Shown: positions 50,000 to 59,043 of the stretch, one piece after another | Position numbering within the stretch: position 1 is the stretch's first letter | Layout of the letters: every line of letters starts with the position of its first letter | NCBI GenBank assembly: GCA_000632805.1 | Contig: CP007444.1 | Coordinates: 3,584,772 to 3,648,771, forward strand | Reading direction: 5' to 3' | Source of the DNA: Dyella jiangningensis | GTDB taxonomy: Bacteria; Pseudomonadota; Gammaproteobacteria; Xanthomonadales; Rhodanobacteraceae | Length of the DNA stretch: 64,000 nt | Program-made: the position numbers and the translations under genes | Notes under the pieces: generated by a model | Told to the model about the DNA's origin: nothing | Seen by the model: only the letters and a program-made list of their open reading frames with translations | Database searches by the model: none

Positions 50000-51769
50000 A
50001 TGTACAAACGCCTTGCCCTTGCCATGGCGGTATCGCTGGTGGCCGCTGGATCGGCACACGCAGTCGAGACCAAGACACCTGCCTGGATCGAGCGCAGCAA
50101 CACCGATGCCAAGGTGCTGCTCGATGTGCTCGCCCGTTTCAATCCAGAATTTGCTTCGCAGATCGGCGTGCCGGGCTACGACGACAAGGTGGTGGACCTC
50201 AAGCCCGACGTCGATGCGCGCACCCGCGCCGCCCTCGTAGAGGCCAAGGGCAAGCTGGAAAAGATGCTGGCGACCGAGAAGGACGAGAACGTCCGCCAGG
50301 ATCTGCAGATCATGATCAAGGCGGCCAACGAGCAGGTCGAAGGCATCGACCTCAACCACAAGTACATGCTGCCCTACCAGGACGTGGGCCAGACCATCTT
50401 CCAGGGCGAGTTCGCGCTGCTGAAGGACGACGTGGACGCCAAGCGTCGCCCGTCCGCGCTCAAGCGCCTGCAGTGCTACGTGGGCAAGGCGCCGGGCTGC
50501 ACGCCGATCGTGGAGCTGGCCAAGGCGCAGACGCAGGCGCGCATCGGCGAGAAGGACCTGATCGGTCCGTACAAGAACGAGGTCGAGCAGAAGCTCTCGA
50601 ACACGCAGCGCTATGCACAGGGCATCCGCCAGCTGTTCACCAAGTACAAGCTCGACAATGCCGACGGCAAGGCAGCGCTCGACGCGATGGATGCGCAGCT
50701 GAAGGACTACGACGGCTGGGTGCGCAGCACCATCGTGCCGCGCCAGCGCGAGGACTTCCGCCTGCCCGAGCCGCTGTATGCCTACAACCTCAAACAGGTC
50801 GGCATCGACATCGCGCCGCAGGAGCTGATCAAGCAGGCGCAGCTGGAATTCGTCGAACTGCGCTCGGCCATGCAGATGATGGCGCCGGTGGTGGCGAAGG
50901 AAGAAGGCATTCAGTCCAACGATTACCGCGACGTGCTGAAGGCACTCAAGAAGCAGCAGCTCGGCAAGGATGACGTGGTGCCGTGGTACCACGAGATCAT
51001 CGGCAAGATCGAAGACACCATCCGCCGCGAGCACATCATCACGCTGCCTCAGCGCAAGATGCAGATGCGCCTTGCCTCGGAAGCCGAGACGGCCGCGGTG
51101 CCGGCACCGCACATGGACCCGCCGCCCTTCATCAACAACCACGGTGAACAGGGCACCTTCGTGCTGACCATGGGCAACCCCAGCGGCAGCAAGTCGGACT
51201 CGTACGACGACTTCACGTACAAGGCCGCCGCGTGGACGCTCACCGCGCATGAAGGCCGCCCGGGCCACGAACTGCAGTTTGCGGCGATGGTCGAGCGCGG
51301 CGTGTCGCTGGCACGCAGCCTGTTCGCCTTCAACAGCGTGAATGTGGAAGGCTGGGCGCTGTACGCCGAATCGGAAATGCTGCCGTACGAGCCGCCGTCG
51401 GGCCAGTTCGTCGCCTTGCAGGCGCGCCTGCAGCGTGCGGCACGCGCCTACCTCGATCCGATGCTCAACCTGGGCATGATCAGCAAGGAACGCGCGCATG
51501 ACGTGCTGCGCTACGACGTCGGCCTGTCCGAGGCGATGACGCAGCAGGAACTGGATCGCTACACCTTCAACAGCCCGGGTCAGGCCACGGCGTACTTCTA
51601 CGGTTACATGCGCCTGCAGCAGACGCGCCTGAACACCGAGCTGGCGCTGGGCAAGGACTTCAATCGCCAGGCGTTCAACGACTTCGTGATCGGCCAGGGC
51701 CTGCTGCCGCCCGAGCAGTTGGCCGAAGCGGTGCGCACGCAGTTCGTTCCGTCCCAGAAAAAGAAGTAA
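50000..51769 (+). CDS. exported DUF885 metallopeptidase-like protein
   Basis: A 589-residue protein with a signal peptide (MYKRLALAMAVSLVAAGSAHA). The C-terminal half carries HEGRPGHELQ, the DUF885 zinc-binding HExxx-H motif, and EGWALYAESEM, the downstream glutamate region. The N-terminal half is helical with charged surface. DUF885 proteins are thought to be M32/M3-like periplasmic peptidases; the substrate is unknown. Followed by an intrinsic terminator that overlaps the convergent gene's 3' end. Confidence 0.87.
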   Translation: MYKRLALAMAVSLVAAGSAHAVETKTPAWIERSNTDAKVLLDVLARFNPEFASQIGVPGYDDKVVDLKPDVDARTRAALVEAKGKLEKMLATEKDENVRQDLQIMIKAANEQVEGIDLNHKYMLPYQDVGQTIFQGEFALLKDDVDAKRRPSALKRLQCYVGKAPGCTPIVELAKAQTQARIGEKDLIGPYKNEVEQKLSNTQRYAQGIRQLFTKYKLDNADGKAALDAMDAQLKDYDGWVRSTIVPRQREDFRLPEPLYAYNLKQVGIDIAPQELIKQAQLEFVELRSAMQMMAPVVAKEEGIQSNDYRDVLKALKKQQLGKDDVVPWYHEIIGKIEDTIRREHIITLPQRKMQMRLASEAETAAVPAPHMDPPPFINNHGEQGTFVLTMGNPSGSKSDSYDDFTYKAAAWTLTAHEGRPGHELQFAAMVERGVSLARSLFAFNSVNVEGWALYAESEMLPYEPPSGQFVALQARLQRAARAYLDPMLNLGMISKERAHDVLRYDVGLSEAMTQQELDRYTFNSPGQATAYFYGYMRLQQTRLNTELALGKDFNRQAFNDFVIGQGLLPPEQLAEAVRTQFVPSQKKK

Positions 51770-51784
51770 GCGTCGACGATTTCG

Positions 51785-52162
51785 TCAGCGCGGGGGCCGC
51801 GTCTTCGGGCGCGGCCCTTTTCTTTGCGCCATTGGCGCGGCCAGCGCGCTGCGTGCGAGCCAGGCGGAGAATCGCGGCGTGTCATGGGAAAGCGATGCCG
51901 GCACGATAATGTAGCCGCGACTGGGCGTGGCCGAAGGCGTATGCCGGAAGCGGCGCGTGCCGTCGATAGCCAGCAATTCTTCCTGATCGGCGGCGGCCAC
52001 TTTCAGCGCCAGGCCATCGGCAGACAACCACGCGCAGGGCTTTTCGGCGAAATAGGCCATGAGGCCGCCGAACATCGGCTTGAAGCGCAGGTCGTGCGGG
52101 CGGCCCAGATGCGTGGCCGCATCCTCGAGATCGGTGCGCAGCGCTTCAAGTCCCGCGTTCAC
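51785..52162 (-). CDS. TfoX N-terminal-domain protein
   Basis: A 125-residue protein with the TfoX/Sxy N-terminal fold: FKPMFGGLMAYFAEKPCAWLS and ALKVAAADQEELLA are conserved. TfoX proteins affect competence in other gammaproteobacteria. Only the N-terminal domain is present, and the tail is basic and disordered (QRKGPRPKTRPPR). Its start overlaps the hemolysin III-like gene's stop by four bases. Confidence 0.85.
   Translation of the reverse strand: MNAGLEALRTDLEDAATHLGRPHDLRFKPMFGGLMAYFAEKPCAWLSADGLALKVAAADQEELLAIDGTRRFRHTPSATPSRGYIIVPASLSHDTPRFSAWLARSALAAPMAQRKGPRPKTRPPR
51794..51821 (+). terminator. intrinsic terminator
   Basis: Stem GGGCCGCG/CGCGGCCC with a short loop and TTTTC after it; it follows the DUF885 gene and lies inside the last codons of the convergent TfoX gene. 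Confidence 0.85.
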
Positions 52163-52827
52163 GCCGGCCCATCAGGCAGCACGTAAAGCAGCACGGCGAG
52201 GAAATGCAGCACGCTGCCGGTGAGCACGAAGAAGTGCCAGATCGAGTGGTGATAAGGAATCTTGCGGCCCAGGTAGAACGGCACGCCCAGCGTGTAGGCC
52301 GCGCCTCCGGCCAGCAGCAGCACCATGCCGCCGGTCTGCAGATGGGCCAACAGCGGCTTGAACGCGATCACGCCGACCCAGCCCATGCCCACGTACATGA
52401 GCACGGCGAGCTTGCGGTACTTCTTCAGAAGACCCAGCTCCAGCGCACTGCCCATCAGCGCCAGCGCCCACACCGTGCCGAACAGGCTCCAGCCCCACAC
52501 GCCGGGCAGCGCGATCAGGGTGAACGGCGTATAGGTGCCCGCGATCAGCAGGAAGATCGCGATGTGGTCCAGCGTCCGCAGCACGCGCTTGGCTGGCGCG
52601 CCGGGCACCGAGTGGTAGAGCGTGGAGGCCGTGTAGCAAAGGATCAGCGAGGTGCCGAACACGGCACTGGCCACCACCGCACGCACATCGGCATAGAGGG
52701 AGGCAAATGCGACGAGGGTTGCGAGGCCGGCAATGCTCAGCAGGATGCCGATGCCATGGATGACGCTGCTTGCGAGCTCGTCGCCGAACGCGTAGCGGGG
52801 TAGCACCGAGCCAGGGCTGACGGACAT
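52159..52827 (-). CDS. hemolysin III / YqfA family membrane protein
   Basis: A 222-residue protein with about seven transmembrane helices, characteristic of the PAQR-like HlyIII family. ASSVIHGIGILLSI supplies an early His, LYHSVPG a second and HSIWHFFVLTGSVLHF the histidine-rich C-terminal motif that binds zinc in this superfamily. Start MSVSPGS at 52827 with GAGGA upstream; a TTG start upstream is less likely. Coupled to the TfoX-like gene. Confidence 0.88.
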   Translation of the reverse strand: MSVSPGSVLPRYAFGDELASSVIHGIGILLSIAGLATLVAFASLYADVRAVVASAVFGTSLILCYTASTLYHSVPGAPAKRVLRTLDHIAIFLLIAGTYTPFTLIALPGVWGWSLFGTVWALALMGSALELGLLKKYRKLAVLMYVGMGWVGVIAFKPLLAHLQTGGMVLLLAGGAAYTLGVPFYLGRKIPYHHSIWHFFVLTGSVLHFLAVLLYVLPDGPA

Positions 52828-52933
52828 GGGGAAATCCTCGTGGGACAACGTACGGGGGCGTACGCCACCTTAGCCGGCCCGGGCTCGATTGCAAGCGACG
52901 CGGCTCATACGAAACGCCGCTACCTGGCCCAAA

Positions 52934-53365
52934 TCACTCGATGATGAAGGCACCGAAGGCGATGCCCAGGTCCCAGCCCTTGCCGGTGCCGCTGAGGGCC
53001 AGCGAGACATTGCCCTTGGTCATGACGCGCGCGCCGGCCGACTTGGCGGCTCCCGCGTGTACCCCGGCGTCGGCGTAGTGGCCCTTGATCTCGCTGATGC
53101 TGCTGATACCCGAGAACTTGCCGACGCCGTTGTCGATCTCGTTCTTGCCGAAGGTCAGGCCGCCGCCCTTGACGCGGATGCGCACGCCCATGGTCTGGCC
53201 GTTGCTGCAATGGACGGTCCCGCTGCCCTCCGCCGTCTGGTAGAACACCGACCAGCCGGAAAGACGAAACGTCATCTTGCACTCGAGGTCGCCCGCGTGC
53301 ACCGGCGTCGCCAGCAGGCCGGCAAGAATCAAAACCGTCGCGCCCATGATCTTCGCCGTTGCCAT
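52934..53365 (-). CDS. exported hypothetical protein
   Basis: A 143-residue protein starting MATAKIMGATVLILAGLLATPVHA, a clear Sec signal; AGGAGACACCGGC precedes this ATG. The mature part is Gly-rich with beta-strand character (GDLECKMTFRLSGWSVFYQT, then GTVHCSNGQTM giving two Cys for a disulfide, and GWDLGIAFGAFIIE at the end). No family recognised; it may be a periplasmic or lipid-exposed protein. Confidence 0.7.
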   Translation of the reverse strand: MATAKIMGATVLILAGLLATPVHAGDLECKMTFRLSGWSVFYQTAEGSGTVHCSNGQTMGVRIRVKGGGLTFGKNEIDNGVGKFSGISSISEIKGHYADAGVHAGAAKSAGARVMTKGNVSLALSGTGKGWDLGIAFGAFIIE

Positions 53366-53463
53366 GCCGGTGTCTCCTGTCGGGGGGCCCACTCGTGACC
53401 CCGCGGGCAATCCGATCGATATTGGCGACTACTTGCCGTCTGCCACGTGAATGCATTTTTCAC

Positions 53464-53580
53464 CCGGGCTGTACGGCAAAACAAGCACAGCCCCCGGAGA
53501 ATGGCACAACCGGATGTCCCCTCTCTCTCCCCCGACGTCCGGACTTGCTGCCCCGCCACCCTGTGCGGGGCTTTTTTTTT
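53464..53580 (+). terminator. orphan hairpin plus strong intrinsic terminator (possible small RNA end)
   Basis: GGGCTGT/ACAGCCC at 53466-53493 forms a stem. Further on, CCCCGC/GCGGGG at 53551-53570 is followed by nine T. No plus-strand gene precedes it and the next gene begins 100 bp later, so it could end a small RNA or act as an attenuator for the universal stress protein gene. Confidence 0.6.
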
Positions 53581-53681
53581 GCGCCGGTTCATGCGCCGAC
53601 ATTGATGCGGCAACGCGGGCTACACGGACGTCCGTGGCAGGCTCTAAGCTGGAGACGATCAGGAACCGGGAGGATTGCACG

Positions 53682-54509
53682 ATGTCAGCCATCGACCTGC
53701 TGTTGCATCTGGACCATCTGGACCTTGGCGTGGCGGCACCCCGGGCGGCCATGGCCCTCGCCGCGCGCCTGGACGCAAGGCTCGACGCGCTGTATGTGGC
53801 CGACCTCCCGGCCACGGCCTTCAGCCTTCCTGAAGCCGTGCCGGTGCAGCTGGAGGAAACCCAGCGGCGGGTGGCCGAAGCCCAGACCCATAACGACGAA
53901 TGGCAACGGACGCTTGGTGCCCATGGCCTTTCCGGCAGCTGGCGCGTGACCCAGGGCGACACCGTGCAGACCGTCAGCCAGGCTGCCTCCGGTTACGACC
54001 TTCTTGTGATGGAACGCAGCCAGCAGCGCAGCGACGCGCCCGTGGGCTTCGGCTCCGTGTCGCGATGCGTGTTCGCCTGCGGACGACCCGTGCTGGTGGT
54101 GCCGGACGTCTCACCCGTGGCCGGCATCGGCAGTCGCGTGCTGGTGGCGTGGAACGGCAGTCGCGAATCGGCGCTGGCCCTGGCAGCCGCCCTGCCCGTG
54201 CTGCAGCGGGCCGACGAGGTGCAGGTGCTCGACGGCAGCGAGATGAATGCGGACATGTTGCCGGTGCTGCCGCCGCCGGGCCTGGCCGACTGGCTGCAGC
54301 GGCATGGTATCCGGGCCACGGTGGAAACCTTCAGTACGGGACCCAGCCACGCCGCCGGTCCGGCCGTGCTGGATGCGGCCCATGAGCGGGGCGCCGACCT
54401 GATCGTGATGGGTGCCTGGAGCCGCTCGCGGCTGGCCCAGATGGTACTGGGCGGCACCACCCGCCACCTGTTCATGCACGGTGACGTGCCGATGCTGGTG
54501 GCGCACTGA
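53682..54509 (+). CDS. tandem universal stress protein (UspA) family
   Basis: A 275-residue protein of two Usp-like halves. The second ends with DLIVMGAWSRSRLAQMVLGGTTRHLFMHGDVPMLVAH, the classical G-x(9)-G-S/T nucleotide motif as GTTRH. The first half is more degenerate, with DLLVMERSQQRSDAPVGFGSVSRCVFACGRPVLVVP. Likely cytoplasmic stress or metabolite-binding protein. The start ATG 53682 has GGGAGGA 8 bp upstream. Confidence 0.9.
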   Translation: MSAIDLLLHLDHLDLGVAAPRAAMALAARLDARLDALYVADLPATAFSLPEAVPVQLEETQRRVAEAQTHNDEWQRTLGAHGLSGSWRVTQGDTVQTVSQAASGYDLLVMERSQQRSDAPVGFGSVSRCVFACGRPVLVVPDVSPVAGIGSRVLVAWNGSRESALALAAALPVLQRADEVQVLDGSEMNADMLPVLPPPGLADWLQRHGIRATVETFSTGPSHAAGPAVLDAAHERGADLIVMGAWSRSRLAQMVLGGTTRHLFMHGDVPMLVAH

Positions 54510-54684
54510 AAATTCCGTTCCGCGGCTCCCACGGACACTCCACCCAGAATAGCCTTCCATACGGCTACTTGTGCAAGCGTTTTCGATCGGCTTAGGCTGA
54601 ATCCGCACCAGCACGATCCCCACCGCATCCCCATGCGGCGTGCCCGGTGCTGACAATCCACATCGAAACGTCAGGAGGTCGCAT

Positions 54685-55338
54685 ATGTCGTCCGCAAGCC
54701 TGGCCGTACCTCGTCATGCCCATCCCGACGCCGCGCGCGTCGCGGCGTTGAGCACCGCCATCGCCATCAACCTCGTTGCACTACTCGCTCTTTTGCGGCC
54801 GATGGCGCCGCAGCTGGCACAACAGATCCAACAAGTCAGGGACATGACGATCCATTGGATCCCATTACCTCCGAAGGCCGAACCACCGCCGGACATCGAG
54901 CTCAAACCCATCCCCAAGCCTATGCCGGTACCGCGCACGCACGTCCAGCCGCAGCCGGTATCGCCGCCGGTGGCGCTCACCGACGATGGCAACACCGCTG
55001 CGCCACCGGTTCCGCCCACCGTTGCGCCAGCGGTCGAGCCGAACGCGGGCGCAGCCCCGATTGAAGCGACCCTCGCCTACCGTGCGGTGCCATTGAAATA
55101 TCCATCCGCCGCGCTGCGTGCGCATATGGAAGGCACCGTGGTGCTCAAGGTATTGGTGGACGAGCAAGGCGTCCCGCAGGAAGTGACGGTAGAAAAGAGC
55201 AGCGGCTATGCACTGCTCGATCGCAGCGCACGCGACCAGGTGCTGCACGGATGGCGCTTCCAGCCAGCGACCGTCAGTGGCAAGGCGGTGCGCGCCTGGG
55301 CACGGGTGCCGGTGAGCTTCAACGTCAATCAGCTGTGA
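54685..55338 (+). CDS. TonB-family energy transducer
   Basis: A 217-residue protein. The N-terminal transmembrane helix is at ~19-37 (STAIAINLVALLALL), then a Pro/Lys-rich periplasm-spanning linker (PKAEPPPDIELKPIPKPMPVP). The C-terminal TonB domain is at ~133-215 with YPSAALRAHMEGTVVLKVLVDEQGVPQEVTVEKSSGYALLDRSARD and RFQPAT. It should couple the inner-membrane proton force to outer-membrane receptors with ExbBD, not visible here. AGGAGG precedes the ATG at 54685. Confidence 0.92.
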   Translation: MSSASLAVPRHAHPDAARVAALSTAIAINLVALLALLRPMAPQLAQQIQQVRDMTIHWIPLPPKAEPPPDIELKPIPKPMPVPRTHVQPQPVSPPVALTDDGNTAAPPVPPTVAPAVEPNAGAAPIEATLAYRAVPLKYPSAALRAHMEGTVVLKVLVDEQGVPQEVTVEKSSGYALLDRSARDQVLHGWRFQPATVSGKAVRAWARVPVSFNVNQL

Positions 55339-55381
55339 GCAACTGCGTGGCGTGACCGCTTTGCATCACGCGGCCTGAAGG

Positions 55382-55422
55382 GGAAGGCCCGGCCTGCATC
55401 CAGTGTCAGACCGGGCCCTTCC
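55382..55422. terminator. hairpin between convergent genes
   Basis: GGAAGGCCCGG at 55382-55392 pairs with CCGGGCCCTTCC at 55411-55422. It lies between the tonB-like gene and the minus-strand membrane gene, without a T-tract, and may end both transcripts. Confidence 0.5.
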
Positions 55423-55436
55423 ACGGCAACCAGCAA

Positions 55437-55721
55437 TCAGTGCGGGACGGCGGCAGGCGCAGCCGTGCGGTGCGAACGCGCGATGGCCCATATCACGGCC
55501 ACCAGCAGGATCACCGGAAGGCAGAACGGCAATACGGCCAACGCGACGATCGGCGCGACGATCAACAACGCCAGGCCACCGAACACGAGGCCAAGCATCG
55601 CACCGACGAGGTGAAACAACCCGCCGATCAGTGCGAAGGTCAGCTTGAACACGATGCCGACCAGGGCAACCACCAGCCAGAGACCCGCGAACAACATCAA
55701 GAGCACGCTCATCGTGATCAT
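55437..55721 (-). CDS. small integral membrane protein
   Basis: A 94-residue protein starting MITMSVLLMLFAGLWLVVALVG at 55721, with GAGGAGGATCG upstream. It has three hydrophobic helices rich in Gly/Val/Leu, with a short basic end (ARSHRTAAPAAVPH). No domain recognised. The longer frame upstream is not supported. Confidence 0.65.
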   Translation of the reverse strand: MITMSVLLMLFAGLWLVVALVGIVFKLTFALIGGLFHLVGAMLGLVFGGLALLIVAPIVALAVLPFCLPVILLVAVIWAIARSHRTAAPAAVPH

Positions 55722-55944
55722 GGCGATCCTCCTCAGGTACATCCGGTGGCCTTTGTGCCCGGACGTCATGCTGGCGACCGGTGCATATTTCAAGGCCCGC
55801 TTGACCATGATCGTGCGCTTTTTGCGCATCGCGCACATGTCGCGAAAGTCATGCCTTGGACACGTCGCTTGGTGCTTTTCAGGTTACGGGACTTTAACGA
55901 TGTGCATGGTCCACTGCGCGCCGGTTCCCATCGAGTAGCCTCGC

Positions 55945-56523
55945 ATGGCAAGACACATGCAACAGCTCAAGGCGCTGCGCGACATCGCGCTCGATTACGG
56001 TGTGGGCGATCATCCCGACATCGCGTCAATGGCGCGGGACCTTAGCCGGGTGGTGTTCCAGCACAGGCAGTCCATCAGCGAAGGCCTGAGCGATCTGCGC
56101 ACGCGCGACAAGGGTTTCGAACGTTGGCTGGTCGCGCAGCGCGGCAAACCGGACGTCAGCGTGCTGGTGATGGCATGGCCCGCCAACTACGCAACGCCCC
56201 TTCACGACCATGGCGGCCTGTGGGGTCTTGAACTCGCCCTGCACGGTGCGCTGGAAGTGGAATCGTGGGATCGCGGCGCAGACGGCAAGGCCTTGCGCCA
56301 GACCGGTCGCGACTGGCTGGGCCCGGGAGACGCCACCTGGTTCGATACCGACGACTGCCACGCGCATCGGTGTCGCAATCTCTCGCGGCAGGAAACAGCG
56401 TTGACGCTTCACGTCTACGGTGGCGATCTGGCACAGTACTTCACGTACGAAGAAGCCGGAAAACCCGGCCAATGGCTCGTGAAGCCGCAGCGCAGCGTCA
56501 TCGCTGGCCAGCTGCACGCCTGA
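55945..56523 (+). CDS. cysteine dioxygenase-type cupin protein
   Basis: A 192-residue cupin of the type I cysteine dioxygenase family, which oxidises a thiol such as cysteine or 3-mercaptopropionate to a sulfinate with non-haem iron. The first cupin motif is ATPLHDHGGLWGLELALHGALEV, with the two His and a Glu, and the second is DDCHAHRCRNLS with another His. Some catalytic details (no Cys-Tyr pair seen) suggest the bacterial subgroup. It ends 38 bp before the FAD-protein gene; the pair is probably one operon. Confidence 0.85.
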   Translation: MARHMQQLKALRDIALDYGVGDHPDIASMARDLSRVVFQHRQSISEGLSDLRTRDKGFERWLVAQRGKPDVSVLVMAWPANYATPLHDHGGLWGLELALHGALEVESWDRGADGKALRQTGRDWLGPGDATWFDTDDCHAHRCRNLSRQETALTLHVYGGDLAQYFTYEEAGKPGQWLVKPQRSVIAGQLHA

Positions 56524-56561
56524 GCCACACCAGACAAAATCACGCTTTTCAAGGGAGTGGC

Positions 56562-57938
56562 ATGTATCGACGGGTCGCCATCATCGGCGGCGGCGCTGCA
56601 GCGGCAGCGCTGCTGAGCGAGCTGCTGGACCGCCAGCCGCCGCAGCCGCTGCATCTGGACTGGTATACCGGCGGTGGTACGCCGGCCCGCGGCGTCGCCT
56701 ATGGCACGCGCTCGGACCGGCATCTGCTGAACGTGCGTGCCGCGTCCATGAGCATGTTCGTCGCCAGGCCGCAGGGTTTTCTCGAATTCGCGCAGCGCGG
56801 CGACAGCAGCATCGCGGGCACCGACTTCCTTCCGCGGCGCCTGTATGGCGATTACCTCGAAGCCGAGGTGTCCCGTGCGCTGGCTCGCGCCCGCGAAGCG
56901 GGACACAACGTGCGCGTGCTGCCGTTCGCTGCCGACGCCGTGGTGCCGGAAAAAGATGGCGTCACCGTGATCCACGGCGAAGAGAACAGCCGTGTGGACG
57001 CAGCCGTGCTGGCCATTGGTTCGCTACCGCCGCAACCGCTGTCCGGCGTCAGCGATGCCGCGCTCGACAGTGGCCTCTACGTCACCGAACCCTGGAACTT
57101 CCTGGCAGCCGCCCAACCCGATCCGCGCCCCCGCAAGGTCGTGTTGATCGGCCTGGGCCTGACCGCCGTCGACGTCGTGCTCGAACTTTCGTCGCTCTGG
57201 CCCAACGCGACGTTCGAGGCGATCTCACGCCATGGCCTTCTGCCGGAACCTCATCTGGAAAATGCATCGGCGCCGTCGGGCGACAGCGGCGAATTGATCG
57301 AGTCGATGCGCGAGGCACCCGATATCCGCACATGGATCCGCCTGCTGCGTGAAGCCGTCGCGCAAAGCACGGATTGGCGCACCGTAATCGACAGCCTGCG
57401 CCCGCATACGCCTTCGCTATGGGCGCTGCTCCCGCCGGCGGAACGTTCGCGATTCCTACGCCATGCGCGCTGGGCGTGGGAGCGCGTGCGTCATCGCATG
57501 GCCCCGCAGGTCATGGCCTCGCTTCAAACGCTGGAACGGGAAGGCCGTCTGCATCGCCGTCGCGGGCGCCTGCAGGCCGTGAACGTCGCCGATGGCAAGC
57601 TGCATCTGGACGTCCGTTTGCCGCATGGCAAGGGCGTGGAAACGATGGATGCGGACCTGGTTGTACAGACCATCGGCCTCAATACCGATGTGCGCCGTAC
57701 CCAGCACCCGCTGGTTCGGCAGCTCGCTACCAATGGCCATATTACGCCCGATCCACTGGGCCTGGGCTGCGTCGCCACGAGCGAAGGCCGCCTGCAGCAC
57801 GACGGCCACACGTGGGAGCACTTCTACGCCATCGGCACCTTGCTGCGCGGCACGCTGTGGGAGTCCACCGCGATACCCGAAATCCGCCAGCAGGCGCGCA
57901 ATCTGGCTGATCGCCTGCTGGCGCCACAGGTCGCCTGA
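56562..57938 (+). CDS. FAD/NAD(P)-binding protein (HI0933/DUF-type)
   Basis: A 458-residue putative flavoprotein. The N-terminal Rossmann motif is VAIIGGGAAAAALLSELLD. It has GVAYGTRSDRHLLNVRAASMS, a second nucleotide motif VVLIGLGLTAVDVVLELSS and the C-terminal QTIGLNTDVRRTQHPL. This is the FAD-NAD(P)_binding family (pfam13454 type), often next to a cysteine-dioxygenase gene as here, so a role in thiol metabolism is likely though the reaction is unknown. GGGAG precedes ATG 56562. Confidence 0.87.
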   Translation: MYRRVAIIGGGAAAAALLSELLDRQPPQPLHLDWYTGGGTPARGVAYGTRSDRHLLNVRAASMSMFVARPQGFLEFAQRGDSSIAGTDFLPRRLYGDYLEAEVSRALARAREAGHNVRVLPFAADAVVPEKDGVTVIHGEENSRVDAAVLAIGSLPPQPLSGVSDAALDSGLYVTEPWNFLAAAQPDPRPRKVVLIGLGLTAVDVVLELSSLWPNATFEAISRHGLLPEPHLENASAPSGDSGELIESMREAPDIRTWIRLLREAVAQSTDWRTVIDSLRPHTPSLWALLPPAERSRFLRHARWAWERVRHRMAPQVMASLQTLEREGRLHRRRGRLQAVNVADGKLHLDVRLPHGKGVETMDADLVVQTIGLNTDVRRTQHPLVRQLATNGHITPDPLGLGCVATSEGRLQHDGHTWEHFYAIGTLLRGTLWESTAIPEIRQQARNLADRLLAPQVA

Positions 57939-57957
57939 TCGATCTACCGCGAGGTAA

Positions 57958-57977
57958 GGCGGCGCATCGGCGCCGCC
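57958..57977. terminator. G+C-rich hairpin between convergent genes
   Basis: GGCGGCGC-ATCG-GCGCCGCC, a perfect 8-bp stem, in the space after the FAD-protein gene and before the minus-strand reductase gene. No T-run. Confidence 0.5.
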
Positions 57978-57999
57978 CCTGCGCATTGACGCGCTGGTG

Positions 58000-59016
58000 T
58001 TATTCGAATCCGCCCAGCACCAGCTTGCCGATCGTCGTGGCGCTTTCCAGTTGTGCGTGCGCCCGCCGCAGGTTGGCCGCGTTGATGGCGCCGAGATTTT
58101 CGCGGAGCGTCGTGCGCAGCACGCCTGCGTCCACGAGATCGCTAGCTTCGTTGAGGATGCGGTGTTGCGCCTGCATGTCCTCGGTGTGATGCAATGAGCG
58201 CGTGTACATGAACTCCCAGTGCAGCGAGAGGCTCTTGGATTTCATCAGGCCGATATCCAGCGGCGTCGCCGGATCGTCGATCAGGCCGAGCTTGCCTTGC
58301 GGCTTGAGCAACTCGACGAGCGCCGGGAAATGCTGCTCGGTGTGCGTGAGGCTGAGCACGTAGTCGACGCCCTGCGGGGCCACCGCCTTCACTGCGGCAG
58401 CCAGATCGGCGCGATGATCGACCACGTGATGCGCTCCCATGTCGCTGGCCCACGCACGACTGTCATCGCGTGAAGCGGTGGCAACCACGATGAAGTTGGT
58501 CAGGCGCCGTGCCAGCTGGATGGCCATCGATCCCACGCCACCCGCTGCACCGACCACGAGCACCACGCCACTGCGCGGCGTACTGCCGCGCAGCACGCCG
58601 AGGCGATCGAACAGCAGCTCCCACGCGGTGATCGTGGTCAACGGCAGGGCGGACGACTGGGCAAAGTCCAACGTCGCCGGCTTGCGCCCAACAATGCGTT
58701 CGTCGACGAGTTGCAATGCGGCATTGCTGCCAGAGCGGTCGATGGCCCCGGCGTAGTACACGGCGTCGCCCGGCTTGAACAACGTGACATCGGCACCTAC
58801 GGCGACGACGGTACCCGCCGCGTCCCAGCCGAGTACCTTGTCGGCGCCTTCCGGATCCACGCGCTTGCGGATCTTCGTATCCACCGGATTCACGGATACC
58901 GCTTCGACTTTCACCAGCAAGTCGCGACCCTGCACCACGGGATCGGGAAGCTCGACATCCAGCAGGCTCTGCGGATCGTCGATGGGCAGGCTATGGCGAT
59001 AGGCGACGGCTTTCAT
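58000..59016 (-). CDS. zinc-type / quinone-oxidoreductase-like alcohol dehydrogenase
   Basis: A 338-residue MDR-superfamily enzyme. N-terminal GroES-like domain: VKVEAVSVNPVDTKIRKRVDPEG and LGWDAAGTVVAVG. The nucleotide-binding domain has VVGAAGGVGSMAIQLARRL, with the AxxGxxG motif. It lacks the structural-zinc cysteines, so it belongs to the NADPH-dependent quinone reductase branch. Possible role in reducing a quinone or enone. First of a pair with the SDR gene upstream on the same strand. Confidence 0.88.
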   Translation of the reverse strand: MKAVAYRHSLPIDDPQSLLDVELPDPVVQGRDLLVKVEAVSVNPVDTKIRKRVDPEGADKVLGWDAAGTVVAVGADVTLFKPGDAVYYAGAIDRSGSNAALQLVDERIVGRKPATLDFAQSSALPLTTITAWELLFDRLGVLRGSTPRSGVVLVVGAAGGVGSMAIQLARRLTNFIVVATASRDDSRAWASDMGAHHVVDHRADLAAAVKAVAPQGVDYVLSLTHTEQHFPALVELLKPQGKLGLIDDPATPLDIGLMKSKSLSLHWEFMYTRSLHHTEDMQAQHRILNEASDLVDAGVLRTTLRENLGAINAANLRRAHAQLESATTIGKLVLGGFE

Positions 59017-59043
59017 GGGTTCTCCAGCAAGGGGGACGTAACG

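Noticed and set aside
49964-51499. 511-codon minus-strand frame
   Set aside because: Antisense to the DUF885 gene, which has a clear signal peptide and zinc motif.
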